DNA from: Streptomyces sp. 378
GTDB lineage: Bacteria; Actinomycetota; Actinomycetes; Streptomycetales; Streptomycetaceae
NCBI RefSeq assembly: GCF_030124145.1
Contig: NZ_JASKMS010000020.1
Coordinates: 104,589-168,588, forward strand
Length of the DNA stretch: 64,000 nt
Reading direction: 5' to 3'
Shown here: in pieces, positions 28,702 through 36,975 of the stretch
Layout: every line of letters starts with the position of its first letter
Numbering within the stretch: the stretch's first letter is position 1
Notes under the pieces: generated by a model
The model's database searches: none
Told to the model about the DNA's origin: nothing
What the model saw: the letters and a program-made list of their open reading frames with translations, nothing else
Translations under genes and position numbers: made by a program

Positions 28702-30468
28702 TCAGGCCTCCTTGGGGTCGACGGGGGCGACGGGGCGACGGGTGCGGCGCAGCGGCGGCTGGGCACCCAGGCTCTTCGGGTCGAGGCCGGACCACTTGTG
28801 GCCGTTCGCGAAGAACGGGCGGCGGGCCATCAGGGTCAGCAGCGGCTTGGTGAAGAGGAACACGACGACCACGTCGAGCAGGGTGGTCAGGCCGAGCGTG
28901 AACGCGAAGCCCTGGACCTTGCCGACGGTGACGATGAAGAGCACCGCCGCGGCGAGGAACGACACGAAGTCGGAGACCAGGATGGTGCGCCGGGCGCGCG
29001 GCCAGGCCCTCTCGACGGCGGGGCGCAGGGTGCGGCCCTCGCGGATCTCGTCGCGGACGCGTTCGAAGTACACGATGAACGAGTCCGCGGTGATGCCGAT
29101 CGCGACGATGGCACCGCACACGGCCGGCAGGTTCAGCGCGAAGCCGATGGCCGGGCCGAGGAGGGACATGAGCGTGTAGGTGAGGGCGGCCGAGACCAGC
29201 AGCGAGAGGATCGCGATGAACGACAGGCCGCGGTAGTAGGCCAGCAGGTAGATGATGACCAGCGCGAGACCGATGGCTCCGGCGATCAGACCGGCCTCCA
29301 GCTGGTCATCGCCCAGCGCGGCGGTCACGGTCGTCATGCTGTCCACCTTGAAGGTCAGCGGCAGCGCGCCGTACGACAGCATGTTGGCGAGTTCCTGGGC
29401 GGACTGCTGGGTGAAGTTGCCGGAGATCTCGGCGTTGCCGCCGGTCAGGGCCTGCCGGACGTACGGGTCGGAGACGACCTCGCCGTCCAGGACGATCGCG
29501 AACTGGTTCTGCGGGGACTGGTTCTGCGCCAGCTTGCCGGTGATGTTCGCGAACTTCTTGGCGCCGGAGTCCGTGAAGTCCATCGTGACCGTCCAGCCCG
29601 CACCGGTCTGCGTGTTCAGGACGGCCTGGGCCTCGTCGACGTCCGTGCCGTCGACCTCGGCGGGGCCGAGGATGTACTTCTGCCACTGGCCCTGCGAGTT
29701 CTTGCCGCAGGCCAGCGTCGGGGCGGAGGCCTTCACGCCGTCGCCGACGGTGGAGCGGGTCTTCTCGTCGGTGCAGTCGAGCTTGGCGTACTTCTCCTGC
29801 AGCGCGCTCGCGTCGCCCTCGGCGGTGCCGCCGCTCGCCGACGGGGAGGGGCTGGCCCCGGCCTTGTCCGAGGCGCTCGCGGACGGTGTGGCGTCGGCCT
29901 TCAGCCCGTCCGTGACCGCGCGGCCCTGCGTGGTGGCGGAGGCGGACGGGGACGCGGATCCCTTGTCGGTGGCCGCCGGCTTGTCGGTGGCCTCGCCGGA
30001 CGGCTTGTCCGTGGGGCTGCCGGTGGGGCTCGGGGAGGGACTGGCCGCACCCTGGCCGCCGGAGACCTCGGTGGCGAGGACCGGGCGGAAGTAGAGCTTG
30101 GCGGTGGTGCCGACCTGCTTGCGGGCCTGCTCCGAGTTGGTGCCCTTGGGAATGTTGACGATGATGTTTTCCCGGCCCTGCGTCTGGACCTCGGCCTCGG
30201 AGACGCCCAGACCATTGACACGGCGCTCCATGATGGAGACGGCCGTGTCCATGTTGGTCTTGTTGATCGCCGCCTCGTTGCCGGCCTCGGGGACCGCGCG
30301 GAGCGTGATGCTCGTACCGCCGGCAAGGTCGATGCCGAGACGGGGCTTCGTGTGCCCCGAGGCGAACATCCCACCGGTGAGCGCCACGATGGCGATCAGG
30401 ATCAGGGCCAGCGAGCGCCCCGGCTTGCTCTGGGCGCTCGCGCTCCTGCCCTTTTTAGGTGTGGCCAC
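28702..30468 (-). CDS. secD: Protein translocase subunit SecD with Ser/Pro-rich periplasmic insert
   Basis: RND-type export factor paired with SecF. The product has 588 aa from a GTG at 30468 (VATPKKGRSAS). One N-terminal transmembrane helix (LALILIAIVALTGGMF) precedes the P1 domain with GIDLAGGTSITL. The C-terminal block has five helices and the GxxADSF motif (IAIGITADSFIVYFERV). Residues about 136-220, inside the periplasmic region, form a low-complexity insert of Ser, Pro, Thr, Ala and Asp not seen in enteric SecD. It sits between yajC and secF, with a 21-bp hairpin between it and yajC. Confidence 0.96.
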   Translation of the reverse strand: MATPKKGRSASAQSKPGRSLALILIAIVALTGGMFASGHTKPRLGIDLAGGTSITLRAVPEAGNEAAINKTNMDTAVSIMERRVNGLGVSEAEVQTQGRENIIVNIPKGTNSEQARKQVGTTAKLYFRPVLATEVSGGQGAASPSPSPTGSPTDKPSGEATDKPAATDKGSASPSASATTQGRAVTDGLKADATPSASASDKAGASPSPSASGGTAEGDASALQEKYAKLDCTDEKTRSTVGDGVKASAPTLACGKNSQGQWQKYILGPAEVDGTDVDEAQAVLNTQTGAGWTVTMDFTDSGAKKFANITGKLAQNQSPQNQFAIVLDGEVVSDPYVRQALTGGNAEISGNFTQQSAQELANMLSYGALPLTFKVDSMTTVTAALGDDQLEAGLIAGAIGLALVIIYLLAYYRGLSFIAILSLLVSAALTYTLMSLLGPAIGFALNLPAVCGAIVAIGITADSFIVYFERVRDEIREGRTLRPAVERAWPRARRTILVSDFVSFLAAAVLFIVTVGKVQGFAFTLGLTTLLDVVVVFLFTKPLLTLMARRPFFANGHKWSGLDPKSLGAQPPLRRTRRPVAPVDPKEA

Positions 30469-30554
30469 CTTCTCGTACTCCCTCTCGGGCCACCTCGCTC
30501 CGGATCGGCGGACGGGCGGCCATGACATGGTGTCGGGATTCCGTGCGAGCTGGG

Positions 30555-30599
30555 CGTGTCCCGGGGTGCGCGGGCCGGGCCCGCGCACCCCGGGACACG
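30555..30599. terminator. 21-bp perfect hairpin between yajC and secD
   Basis: The arms 30555-30575 and 30579-30599 pair perfectly around a 3-nt loop. The structure begins 1 bp past the yajC stop and ends 87 bp before the secD start. There is no T-tract. It could terminate most transcripts from upstream or act as a processing or stability element inside the sec operon. Confidence 0.65.
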
Positions 30600-30600
30600 A

Positions 30601-31092
30601 CTACTTCGCGTCGGAGTCGCCGTCGGTCTTCTTCGGCTCTGCGTCCGTCTTCGCCTCGGCCGCGTCGTCGGCCGGCTCCACGGCCGCGTCCTTCTTGCCG
30701 AGGTCGACGGCCTTGTCGTCAGCGGGAGCCTCGGCAGCCAGGTCGTCGGTCTCGGTGAGGGAGGAGGCGTCGTCCGGGACGAGGTCGGCGTCGGACTTCA
30801 GGTCGTGCTCGACGCCGTGCACGATGCGGTTGTACTCGTCGTCGGTCAGGACGGCGCCGATGGAGTTCTTGGCGAAGAGGAGGTCGACGCCCGGACCGGC
30901 GTCGACGAGGACGGTGTCCTCGTTGACCTCCTTGACCGTGGCGTACATGCCCCCGATGGTGCGGATACCGCTGCCGGGCTGCATCTGGTTCCGCATCTCG
31001 GCGGCCTGCTGCTGCTTCTTCTTGGCCGACCGGGTCATCAGGAACATGGCCCCGATGAGCACGATGAACGGGAGGAGGGTCAGGAGACTCAC
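30601..31092 (-). CDS. yajC: Preprotein translocase subunit YajC
   Basis: Small SecDF-associated membrane protein, 163 aa. An N-terminal transmembrane helix (LLTLLPFIVLIGAMFLM) is followed by the family core KKKQQQAAEMRNQMQPGSGI and GGMYATVKEVNEDTVLVD. The C-terminal 70 residues are an acidic Ala/Asp/Glu/Lys tail without recognisable structure, longer than in most YajC proteins. The start is a GTG at 31092. It lies downstream of ruvB (185-bp gap) and upstream of secD. Confidence 0.93.
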   Translation of the reverse strand: MSLLTLLPFIVLIGAMFLMTRSAKKKQQQAAEMRNQMQPGSGIRTIGGMYATVKEVNEDTVLVDAGPGVDLLFAKNSIGAVLTDDEYNRIVHGVEHDLKSDADLVPDDASSLTETDDLAAEAPADDKAVDLGKKDAAVEPADDAAEAKTDAEPKKTDGDSDAK

Positions 31093-31277
31093 GGGTCGGT
31101 ACTTCCTTCACACGACCGCGCTGTGAGCGGCCAGATGGTTGGGGGTGTGTGCACCGCCGGCAAAGGCGGCATCGGCGGAGTCTAAGCGAGTCCGCGCGCA
31201 GGGAACAACGCTCAGCATGGCACCGGGGTTCCTGCTCCGGCCACTGACCTCGCCGCCCCGGAGACGTAACGGTGCCG

Positions 31278-32348
31278 TCACGCCCCGAACAGGTCCTGTT
31301 GTCCGTTTCCGGCGGTCTGGGAGCGTGGCGGGGTGAGGCCGAGATGCGCCCATGCGGCGGGGGTGGCGACCCGGCCGCGCGGGGTGCGGGCCAGCAGCCC
31401 CTCGCGTACGAGGAACGGCTCGGCGACCTCCTCCACGGTCTCACGTTCCTCCCCCACCGCGACAGCGAGCGTGGACAGACCGACCGGACCACCGCCGAAC
31501 AGCTTGAGCAGTGCCTCCAGCACGCCCCGGTCGAGGCGGTCGAGGCCACGCGCGTCGACCTCGTACACCGCGAGCGCGGCCGCCGCGATGTCCCTGGTGA
31601 TCAGCCCGTCGGCCTTGACCTGCGCGTAGTCCCGGACGCGGCGCAGCAGGCGGTTGGCGATACGGGGCGTGCCGCGGGAGCGCCCGGCGATCTCGGCGGC
31701 GCCCTCCGGGTCGATCTCGACCTCCAGAAGGTTCGCCGAGCGGTGGATGACCCGCTCCAGCTCGGCCGGTTCGTAGAACTCCATGTGGGCGGTGAAGCCG
31801 AAGCGGTCGCGCAGCGGGGGCGGCAGCAGGCCCGCGCGGGTGGTGGCGCCGACCAGGGTGAAGGGGGGCAGCTCCAGCGGGATGGCCGTGGCGCCGGGGC
31901 CCTTGCCGACGATGACGTCGACGCGGAAGTCCTCCATCGCCATGTACAGCATCTCTTCGGCGGGCCGGGACATGCGGTGGATCTCGTCGAGGAAGAGGAC
32001 CTCGCCCTCCTGGAGGGAGGAGAGGATCGCGGCGAGGTCGCCGGCGTGCTGGATGGCGGGGCCCGAGGTGATGCGGATGGGGGCACCCATCTCGGCCGCG
32101 ATGATCATCGACAGGGTGGTCTTGCCGAGGCCGGGGGCGCCGGAGAGCAGCACGTGGTCGGCGGTCGCGCCCCGCGCGCGTGCGGCACGCAGGACGAGGT
32201 CGAGCTGTTCGCGGACCTTCTCCTGGCCGATGAACTCGTCCAGGTCCTTGGGGCGCAGGGCGGCCTCGACGGCCTGGTCCTCACGGTCGGCGACGGAGTC
32301 CACCAGCCGCTCCGCGGCATCGGCGTCGGTCGTGTCGTCCCAGTTCAT
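31278..32348 (-). CDS. ruvB: Holliday junction branch-migration ATPase RuvB
   Basis: AAA+ hexameric motor that, with RuvA, moves Holliday junctions. The product has 356 aa. The N-terminal RPKDLDEFIGQEKVREQL precedes Walker A SGAPGLGKTTLS near residue 79. Walker B is VLFLDEIHRM, the sensor region contains LVGATTRAGLL, and a C-terminal winged helix follows. The ATG lies 28 bp past the ruvA stop. Confidence 0.98.
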   Translation of the reverse strand: MNWDDTTDADAAERLVDSVADREDQAVEAALRPKDLDEFIGQEKVREQLDLVLRAARARGATADHVLLSGAPGLGKTTLSMIIAAEMGAPIRITSGPAIQHAGDLAAILSSLQEGEVLFLDEIHRMSRPAEEMLYMAMEDFRVDVIVGKGPGATAIPLELPPFTLVGATTRAGLLPPPLRDRFGFTAHMEFYEPAELERVIHRSANLLEVEIDPEGAAEIAGRSRGTPRIANRLLRRVRDYAQVKADGLITRDIAAAALAVYEVDARGLDRLDRGVLEALLKLFGGGPVGLSTLAVAVGEERETVEEVAEPFLVREGLLARTPRGRVATPAAWAHLGLTPPRSQTAGNGQQDLFGA

Positions 32349-32376
32349 GGAGTGTGCCTCGGAATCTCGGTACGGA

Positions 32377-32982
32377 CTATCGGGCGCGGTTCAGGGTCTG
32401 CAGGGCCGCCTTCAGCAGCCGGCCCACCTGGGGCGTGCCCTCGGCGGCCTCGGCCTGCGGGGCCACCGCGGACACCGCCTCGTCGGCCTCCCGGGTGGCG
32501 TACCCGAGGCCGATCAGCGCCGCGTGCAGCTGGTCGCGCCAGCCGGTGCTGACCGCCGCGCCCACGGCGGGGGCGCCGACGGGCGCGCCGAGCCGGTCCT
32601 TCAGCTCCAGGAGGAGCTTTTGCGCGCCCTTCTTGCCGATGCCGGGGACGGCGGTGAGGGCCTTCTCGTCGGCGGATGCGACGGCCCGGCGCAGCGCGTC
32701 CGGGCTGTGCACGGCGAGCATGGCCTGGGCCAGCCGGGGTCCGACACCGCTGGCCGTCTGAAGCAGCTCGAAGACCTGCCGCTCGTCGTCGTCCGCGAAC
32801 CCGTAGAGGGTCAGGGAGTCCTCGCGCACGACGAGGGAGGTGTGCAGGGTGGCGGGCCGGCCCATGCGGAGCGTGGACAGGGTGTTGGGCGTGCACTGGA
32901 CGGCCATGCCGACGCCGCCGACCTCGACGACCACGGCGTCCGGGGCGAGCGCGGCGACCGTGCCGCTGACGAAGGCGATCAT
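32377..32982 (-). CDS. ruvA: Holliday junction-binding protein RuvA
   Basis: Tetrameric junction-binding partner of RuvB, 201 aa. The N-terminal OB domain starts MIAFVSGTVAAL. The helix-hairpin-helix domain contains LLQTASGVGPRLAQAML and ALTAVPGIGKKGAQKLLLEL. The C-terminal RuvB-interacting domain (QLHAALIGLGYATREADEA) follows a flexible Ala/Gly linker. The ATG at 32982 overlaps the ruvC stop by 4 bp (ATGA), and a much longer open frame upstream lies inside ruvC. Confidence 0.97.
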   Translation of the reverse strand: MIAFVSGTVAALAPDAVVVEVGGVGMAVQCTPNTLSTLRMGRPATLHTSLVVREDSLTLYGFADDDERQVFELLQTASGVGPRLAQAMLAVHSPDALRRAVASADEKALTAVPGIGKKGAQKLLLELKDRLGAPVGAPAVGAAVSTGWRDQLHAALIGLGYATREADEAVSAVAPQAEAAEGTPQVGRLLKAALQTLNRAR

Positions 32983-33509
32983 GCCGTCCGGCCTTTCGAG
33001 GTGTGCAGGGCTACGGCCTGCTGGAGTCGGTTCTGTGCGGGGGCGCGCCAGATGTGGCAGATGGCGAGCGCGAGGGCGTCGGCCGCGTCGGCGGGCTTGG
33101 GCGGTGCGCCGAGCCGCAGCAGGCGGGTGACCATCGCGCCCACCTGTGCCTTGTCGGCCCGGCCGCTGCCGGTGACGGCGGCCTTGACCTCGCTCGGGGT
33201 GTGCAGCGCGACCGGGATTCCCCGGCGGGCGGCACAGAGCATGGCGACGGCGCTGGCCTGGGCCGTGCCCATCACCGTACGGACGTTGTGCTGGCTGAAG
33301 ACGCGCTCCACGGCGACGCATTCCGGCCGGTGCTCGTCGAGCCAGTGCTCGATGCCCTGCTCGACGGCGACGAGGCGGTGGCCGAGGTCGGCGTCCGCGG
33401 GCGTGCGCACGACGCCGACGCCCAGCATCGTCAGCGGCCGGCCCGCGACCCCCTCGACGACGCCCACACCGCACCGCGTCAGTCCGGGGTCCACCCCGAG
33501 TACGCGCAC
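32979..33509 (-). CDS. ruvC: Holliday junction resolvase RuvC
   Basis: RNase H-fold endonuclease cutting Holliday junctions, 176 aa. The catalytic acids are visible in VLGVDPGLTRCGVG (Asp 7), VAVERVF (Glu) and the C-terminal KPADAADALALAICH segment. The start is a GTG at 33509, giving the expected N-terminus (VRVLGVDPG); the frame is open further upstream without similarity. It is the first gene of ruvC-ruvA-ruvB. Confidence 0.96.
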   Translation of the reverse strand: MRVLGVDPGLTRCGVGVVEGVAGRPLTMLGVGVVRTPADADLGHRLVAVEQGIEHWLDEHRPECVAVERVFSQHNVRTVMGTAQASAVAMLCAARRGIPVALHTPSEVKAAVTGSGRADKAQVGAMVTRLLRLGAPPKPADAADALALAICHIWRAPAQNRLQQAVALHTSKGRTA

Positions 33510-33565
33510 CCGCCCCTCCTTCAATCGCCTGTTCGTGCAGGCTATCGGGTACCCCTGACAACGCG

Positions 33566-33596
33566 ACGGGCCGACGGGTGTGTCCCGTCGGCCCGT
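33566..33596 (-). terminator. Hairpin downstream of yebC
   Basis: Perfect 13-bp arms 33566-33578 and 33584-33596 with a 5-nt loop, 34 bp past the yebC stop. It separates yebC from the ruv genes. Confidence 0.7.
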
Positions 33597-33630
33597 TGAG
33601 CCCGTCGAGCCGGTGCGGCCCGCGGCGGCG

Positions 33631-34383
33631 TCAGGCGTCGACCTTCTCCATGACCTCGTCGCTGACGTCGAAGTTGGCGAAGACGTTCTGCACGTCGTCA
33701 CTGTCCTCCAGCGCGTCGATCAGCTTGAAGATCTTCTTGGCGCCCTCCTCGTCCAGCTCGACCTGCATGGTCGGGACGAAGTTGGCGTCGGCGGAGTCGT
33801 AGTCGATGCCGGCGTCCTGGAGGGCGGTGCGGACCGCGACCAGGTCGGTGGCCTCGCTCAGCACCTCGAAGCTCTCTCCGAGGTCGTTGACCTCCTCGGC
33901 GCCCGCGTCGAGCACGGCGGTCAGCACGTCGTCCTCGGTCAGTTCGCCCTTGGGGACGATCACGACGCCCTTGCGGTTGAACAGGTACGACACCGAGCCC
34001 GGGTCGGCCATGGAGCCGCCGTTGCGGGTCATGGCGACGCGGACCTCGGAGGCGGCGCGGTTGCGGTTGTCGGTGAGGCACTCGATGAGCACCGCGACAC
34101 CGTTCGGGCCGTAGCCCTCGTACATGATCGTCTCGTAGTCGGCGCCGCCGGCCTCCAGGCCCGCGCCGCGCTTGACCGCCGAGTCGATGTTCTTGTTGGG
34201 GACCGACGACTTCTTCGCCTTCTGGATGGCGTCGTAGAGCGTCGGGTTGCCATCGATGTCGGCGCCGCCCATCCGTGCCGCGACCTCGATGTTCTTGATC
34301 AGCTTCGCGAAGAGCTTGCCGCGCTTGGCATCGATGACGGCCTTCTTGTGCTTCGTCGTGGCCCATTTAGAGTGGCCGGACAT
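33631..34383 (-). CDS. YebC/TACO1-family protein
   Basis: Product of 250 aa with the invariant N-terminus MSGHSKWATTKHKKAVIDAKRGKLFAK. The GGADIDGNPTLYDAIQKAK segment and the acidic C-terminus (LEDSDDVQNVFANFDVSDEV) also match the family. These proteins have been described both as transcription regulators and as ribosome-associated factors that ease polyproline translation; sequence alone does not choose between them. The ATG is 48 bp after the pdxT stop. Confidence 0.95.
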   Translation of the reverse strand: MSGHSKWATTKHKKAVIDAKRGKLFAKLIKNIEVAARMGGADIDGNPTLYDAIQKAKKSSVPNKNIDSAVKRGAGLEAGGADYETIMYEGYGPNGVAVLIECLTDNRNRAASEVRVAMTRNGGSMADPGSVSYLFNRKGVVIVPKGELTEDDVLTAVLDAGAEEVNDLGESFEVLSEATDLVAVRTALQDAGIDYDSADANFVPTMQVELDEEGAKKIFKLIDALEDSDDVQNVFANFDVSDEVMEKVDA

Positions 34384-34431
34384 CTGCCTGTCTCCTTCGC
34401 GTAACCCATCTCAGCAACGAACGCAGGAATC

Positions 34432-35040
34432 CTACAAGGACTCGGCTGCCCGGTTCGCCCGCACCATGTCGACGAACAGGGCGTGCACGCGGTGGTCGCC
34501 GGTCAGTTCCGGGTGGAACGACGTGGCCAGCGCGGTGCCCTGGCGGACCGCGACGATGTGGCCGCCGTGCTCGGCGAGCACCTCGGCCCGCGCGCCGACG
34601 GACTCCACCCAGGGGGCGCGGATGAAGACGCCCTCCACCGGGTCGCCCTCGATGCCCCGCAGGGCGACGGAGGCCTCGAAGGACTCGTTCTGCCGTCCGA
34701 AGGCGTTGCGGCGCACGATCATGTCGATGCCGCCGACGGTCTCCTGGCCCGAGCGCGGGTCGAGGATCTTGTCGGCGAGCATGATCATGCCGGCGCAGGT
34801 GCCGTAGACGGGCATGCCGTCCCGCACGCGCGCGCGAAGGGGCTCCATCAGGCCGAACAGGACGGCCAGCTTGGAGATGGTGGTCGATTCGCCGCCGGGG
34901 ATGACGAGACCGTCCACCTCGGCGAGTTCCTCGGGGCGCCGCACCGGCCTGGCCACGGCGTCGGCCGCGGCCAGGGCGACGAGGTGCTCCCGAACGTCGC
35001 CCTGGAGGGCCAGGACGCCTATGACGGGGGTGTCGCTCAT
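34432..35040 (-). CDS. pdxT: Pyridoxal 5'-phosphate synthase glutaminase subunit PdxT
   Basis: Class I glutamine amidotransferase feeding ammonia to PdxS for PLP synthesis. The product has 202 aa. Triad residues are the Cys in VYGTCAGMIML near 83 and the His/Glu pair in TSFHPELTGD near 175. The oxyanion loop is IPGGESTTI. The ATG is 13 bp after the pdxS stop, so the pair is an operon. Confidence 0.97.
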   Translation of the reverse strand: MSDTPVIGVLALQGDVREHLVALAAADAVARPVRRPEELAEVDGLVIPGGESTTISKLAVLFGLMEPLRARVRDGMPVYGTCAGMIMLADKILDPRSGQETVGGIDMIVRRNAFGRQNESFEASVALRGIEGDPVEGVFIRAPWVESVGARAEVLAEHGGHIVAVRQGTALATSFHPELTGDHRVHALFVDMVRANRAAESL

Positions 35041-35053
35041 GGGTTCCTGTGCC

Positions 35054-35959
35054 TTACCAGCCGCGGTTGGCGTAGCGCTCGGCCTCGGGCAGGGTGTCGC
35101 AGTTGATGCCGACCATGGCCTCGCCCAGGTTGCGGGAGGCGTCCGCGATGATCTTCGGGTCGTCGTAGAAGGTGGTGGCCTTCACGATGGCGGCGGCGCG
35201 CTTGGCCGGGTCGCCGGACTTGAAGATGCCGGAGCCGACGAAGACGCCCTCGGCGCCGAGCTGGCGCATCAGGGCGGCGTCGGCCGGGGTGGCGACACCG
35301 CCGGCGGAGAACAGCACCACGGGGAGCTTGCCGAGCTCGGAGACTTCCCTGACGAGCTCGTACGGGGCGCGCAGCTCCTTGGCGGCGGCGTACAGCTCGT
35401 TGTTGTCGTAGCCGCGCAGACGGGCGATCTCGTTCTTGATCTGACGCAGGTGGCGGACGGCCTCGACGACGTTGCCGGTACCGGCCTCGCCCTTGGAGCG
35501 GATCATCGCGGCGCCCTCGGCGATGCGGCGCAGGGCCTCGCCCAGGTTGGTCGCGCCACAGACGAACGGCGTGGTGAAGGCCCACTTGTCGGAGTGGTTG
35601 ACCTCGTCGGCCGGGGTGAGGACCTCGGACTCGTCGATGTAGTCGACGCCGAGGGACTGCAGGACCTGGGCCTCGACGAAGTGGCCGATGCGGGACTTGG
35701 CCATGACCGGGATCGAGACGGCGTCGATGATGCCCTCGATCATGTCCGGGTCGGACATGCGGGCCACGCCGCCGTCCTTGCGGATGTCGGCCGGGACCCG
35801 CTCCAGCGCCATGACGGCCACGGCGCCCGCGTCCTCGGCGATCTTCGCCTGCTCCGGCGTGACGACGTCCATGATCACGCCGCCCTTGAGCTGCTCGGCC
35901 ATGCCGCGCTTCACTCGGGCGGTGCCGGTCTCGGGAGCCTGGTTTTCGGAGATGGACAC
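35054..35959 (-). CDS. pdxS: Pyridoxal 5'-phosphate synthase lyase subunit PdxS
   Basis: Builds PLP from ribose 5-phosphate, glyceraldehyde 3-phosphate and ammonia. The product has 301 aa from a GTG at 35959 (VSISENQAPETGTARVKRG). The catalytic lysines lie in VMDVVTPEQ-adjacent strands and IPVMAKSRIGHFVEAQVL. The phosphate-binding ATNLGEALRRIAEGAAMIR and FSAGGVATPADAALMRQLG complete the TIM barrel. Residues upstream of the GTG do not look conserved. Confidence 0.97.
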   Translation of the reverse strand: MSISENQAPETGTARVKRGMAEQLKGGVIMDVVTPEQAKIAEDAGAVAVMALERVPADIRKDGGVARMSDPDMIEGIIDAVSIPVMAKSRIGHFVEAQVLQSLGVDYIDESEVLTPADEVNHSDKWAFTTPFVCGATNLGEALRRIAEGAAMIRSKGEAGTGNVVEAVRHLRQIKNEIARLRGYDNNELYAAAKELRAPYELVREVSELGKLPVVLFSAGGVATPADAALMRQLGAEGVFVGSGIFKSGDPAKRAAAIVKATTFYDDPKIIADASRNLGEAMVGINCDTLPEAERYANRGW

Positions 35960-36095
35960 GGGTGACCTCGCTGAGGGGAAAGGGGATTTCTGCAGCACTG
36001 AGGAAACGTGAGGAAACCAGGCCACAGCAAGGGCCAATGGGAAGGCCGTGGATCCTTTTTGCTACGGACGGCCGGAAAACGACCCGTGAAGGGGC

Positions 36096-36659
36096 TCAGG
36101 CGGCCCGGTCCACCAGGGCCACCGGAGGCTCGTCGTCCATTTCGAAGGCCAGGGGGAAGGGCGCGTGACCGGCCAGGCGGAACCAGCGCACCTTGCGGTG
36201 GCGGCGCAGGGCCCGGGCCGCGCGGACGGCGTCGTTGTGGAAGCGCCGGGCCATCGGCACCCTGCGGACCGCCTCGGTGAGTTCCCGGGCCGCTTCCTCT
36301 CCCCCGGGCGCCTCGCGTACCGCCTCCACCTGCGGAGCCTCCCCGAAAACGGCCCGCAGCGCCTGACTCAGGTCGCTCTCGGCCACCTCCCGCTGCTCTT
36401 CCTCGGCCTGCCGGGCGGCGTGCGCGGCCTCGTAGAGCACGATCGAGGCGGCCGGATCCAGGACCCCCGACGTCGCCAGTTCCTGGGCCACCGAGGCCCG
36501 GCGCAGCAGTTGCGCGTCCAGGGCGGCCCGGGCGGCGTCGATCCGGGCGTGGAGACGGTCGAGCCGGCCCGCGGTCCAGCTCAGGTAGAGCCCGATCGCG
36601 ACCAGGGCGACAACGATCCAGATGAGAGTGGTGGTCACGGGCGGCAAGGCTAGCGGCAC
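36096..36659 (-). CDS. Single-span membrane protein, LemA-like in layout
   Basis: Product of 187 aa. An N-terminal transmembrane helix (LIWIVVALVAIGLYLSW, about 12-28) is followed by a helical region (RLDRLHARIDAARAALDAQLLRRA). This pattern resembles LemA-type proteins, although the HNVREFN-like signature is replaced by FHNDAVRAARALRRHR. The C-terminal segment (FRLAGHAPFPLAFEMDDEP) is conserved-looking. Start alternatives are GTG at 36659 and GTG at 36638; neither has a strong ribosome site. The 16-bp hairpin array lies immediately upstream. Function unknown. Confidence 0.75.
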   Translation of the reverse strand: MPLALPPVTTTLIWIVVALVAIGLYLSWTAGRLDRLHARIDAARAALDAQLLRRASVAQELATSGVLDPAASIVLYEAAHAARQAEEEQREVAESDLSQALRAVFGEAPQVEAVREAPGGEEAARELTEAVRRVPMARRFHNDAVRAARALRRHRKVRWFRLAGHAPFPLAFEMDDEPPVALVDRAA

Positions 36660-36715
36660 ACCCGGGCCACCGGTTCACCCCGCCCCACCCGACGTCCCGG
36701 TGCGCCGGGCAGCAG

Positions 36716-36903
36716 GTGTGCGGAGTGCACGGTGCGCGGAGTGCACGGTGCGCGGAGTGCACGGTGCGCGGAACGCACGGTGCGCGGAACGCACGGTGCG
36801 CGGAACGCACGGTGCGCGGAACGCACGGTGCGCGGAACGCACGGTGCGCGGAACGCACGGTGCGCGGAACGCACGGTGCGCGGAACGCACGGTGCGCGGA
36901 GTG
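36716..36903. repeat. Tandem array of a 16-bp hairpin-forming unit (11 full copies)
   Basis: From 36721 to 36896 a 16-bp unit repeats 11 times without interruption, with degenerate half copies at both ends. The first three copies read CGGAGTGCACGGTGCG; the other eight differ only by GT to AC (CGGAACGCACGGTGCG). Each junction forms a 5-bp stem (GTGCG with YGCAC) around a 5-nt loop, so the array is a row of small hairpins. The change converts a G:T wobble into a G:C pair. It lies in the 316-bp gap between pimA and the LemA-like gene. No spacers exist, so it is not CRISPR. Sixteen is not a multiple of three, so it is unlikely to be coding. Confidence 0.95.
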
Positions 36904-36975
36904 GACATGTCCGGGCTGGGGTGCGCGGGCTGGTGGAGGTGCGCGGGGCCGAAGCGGACCCGCCGTGCCCGGCGG

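Noticed and set aside
36716..36903. CRISPR array
   Set aside because: The units are contiguous with no spacers, and no cas genes are nearby.
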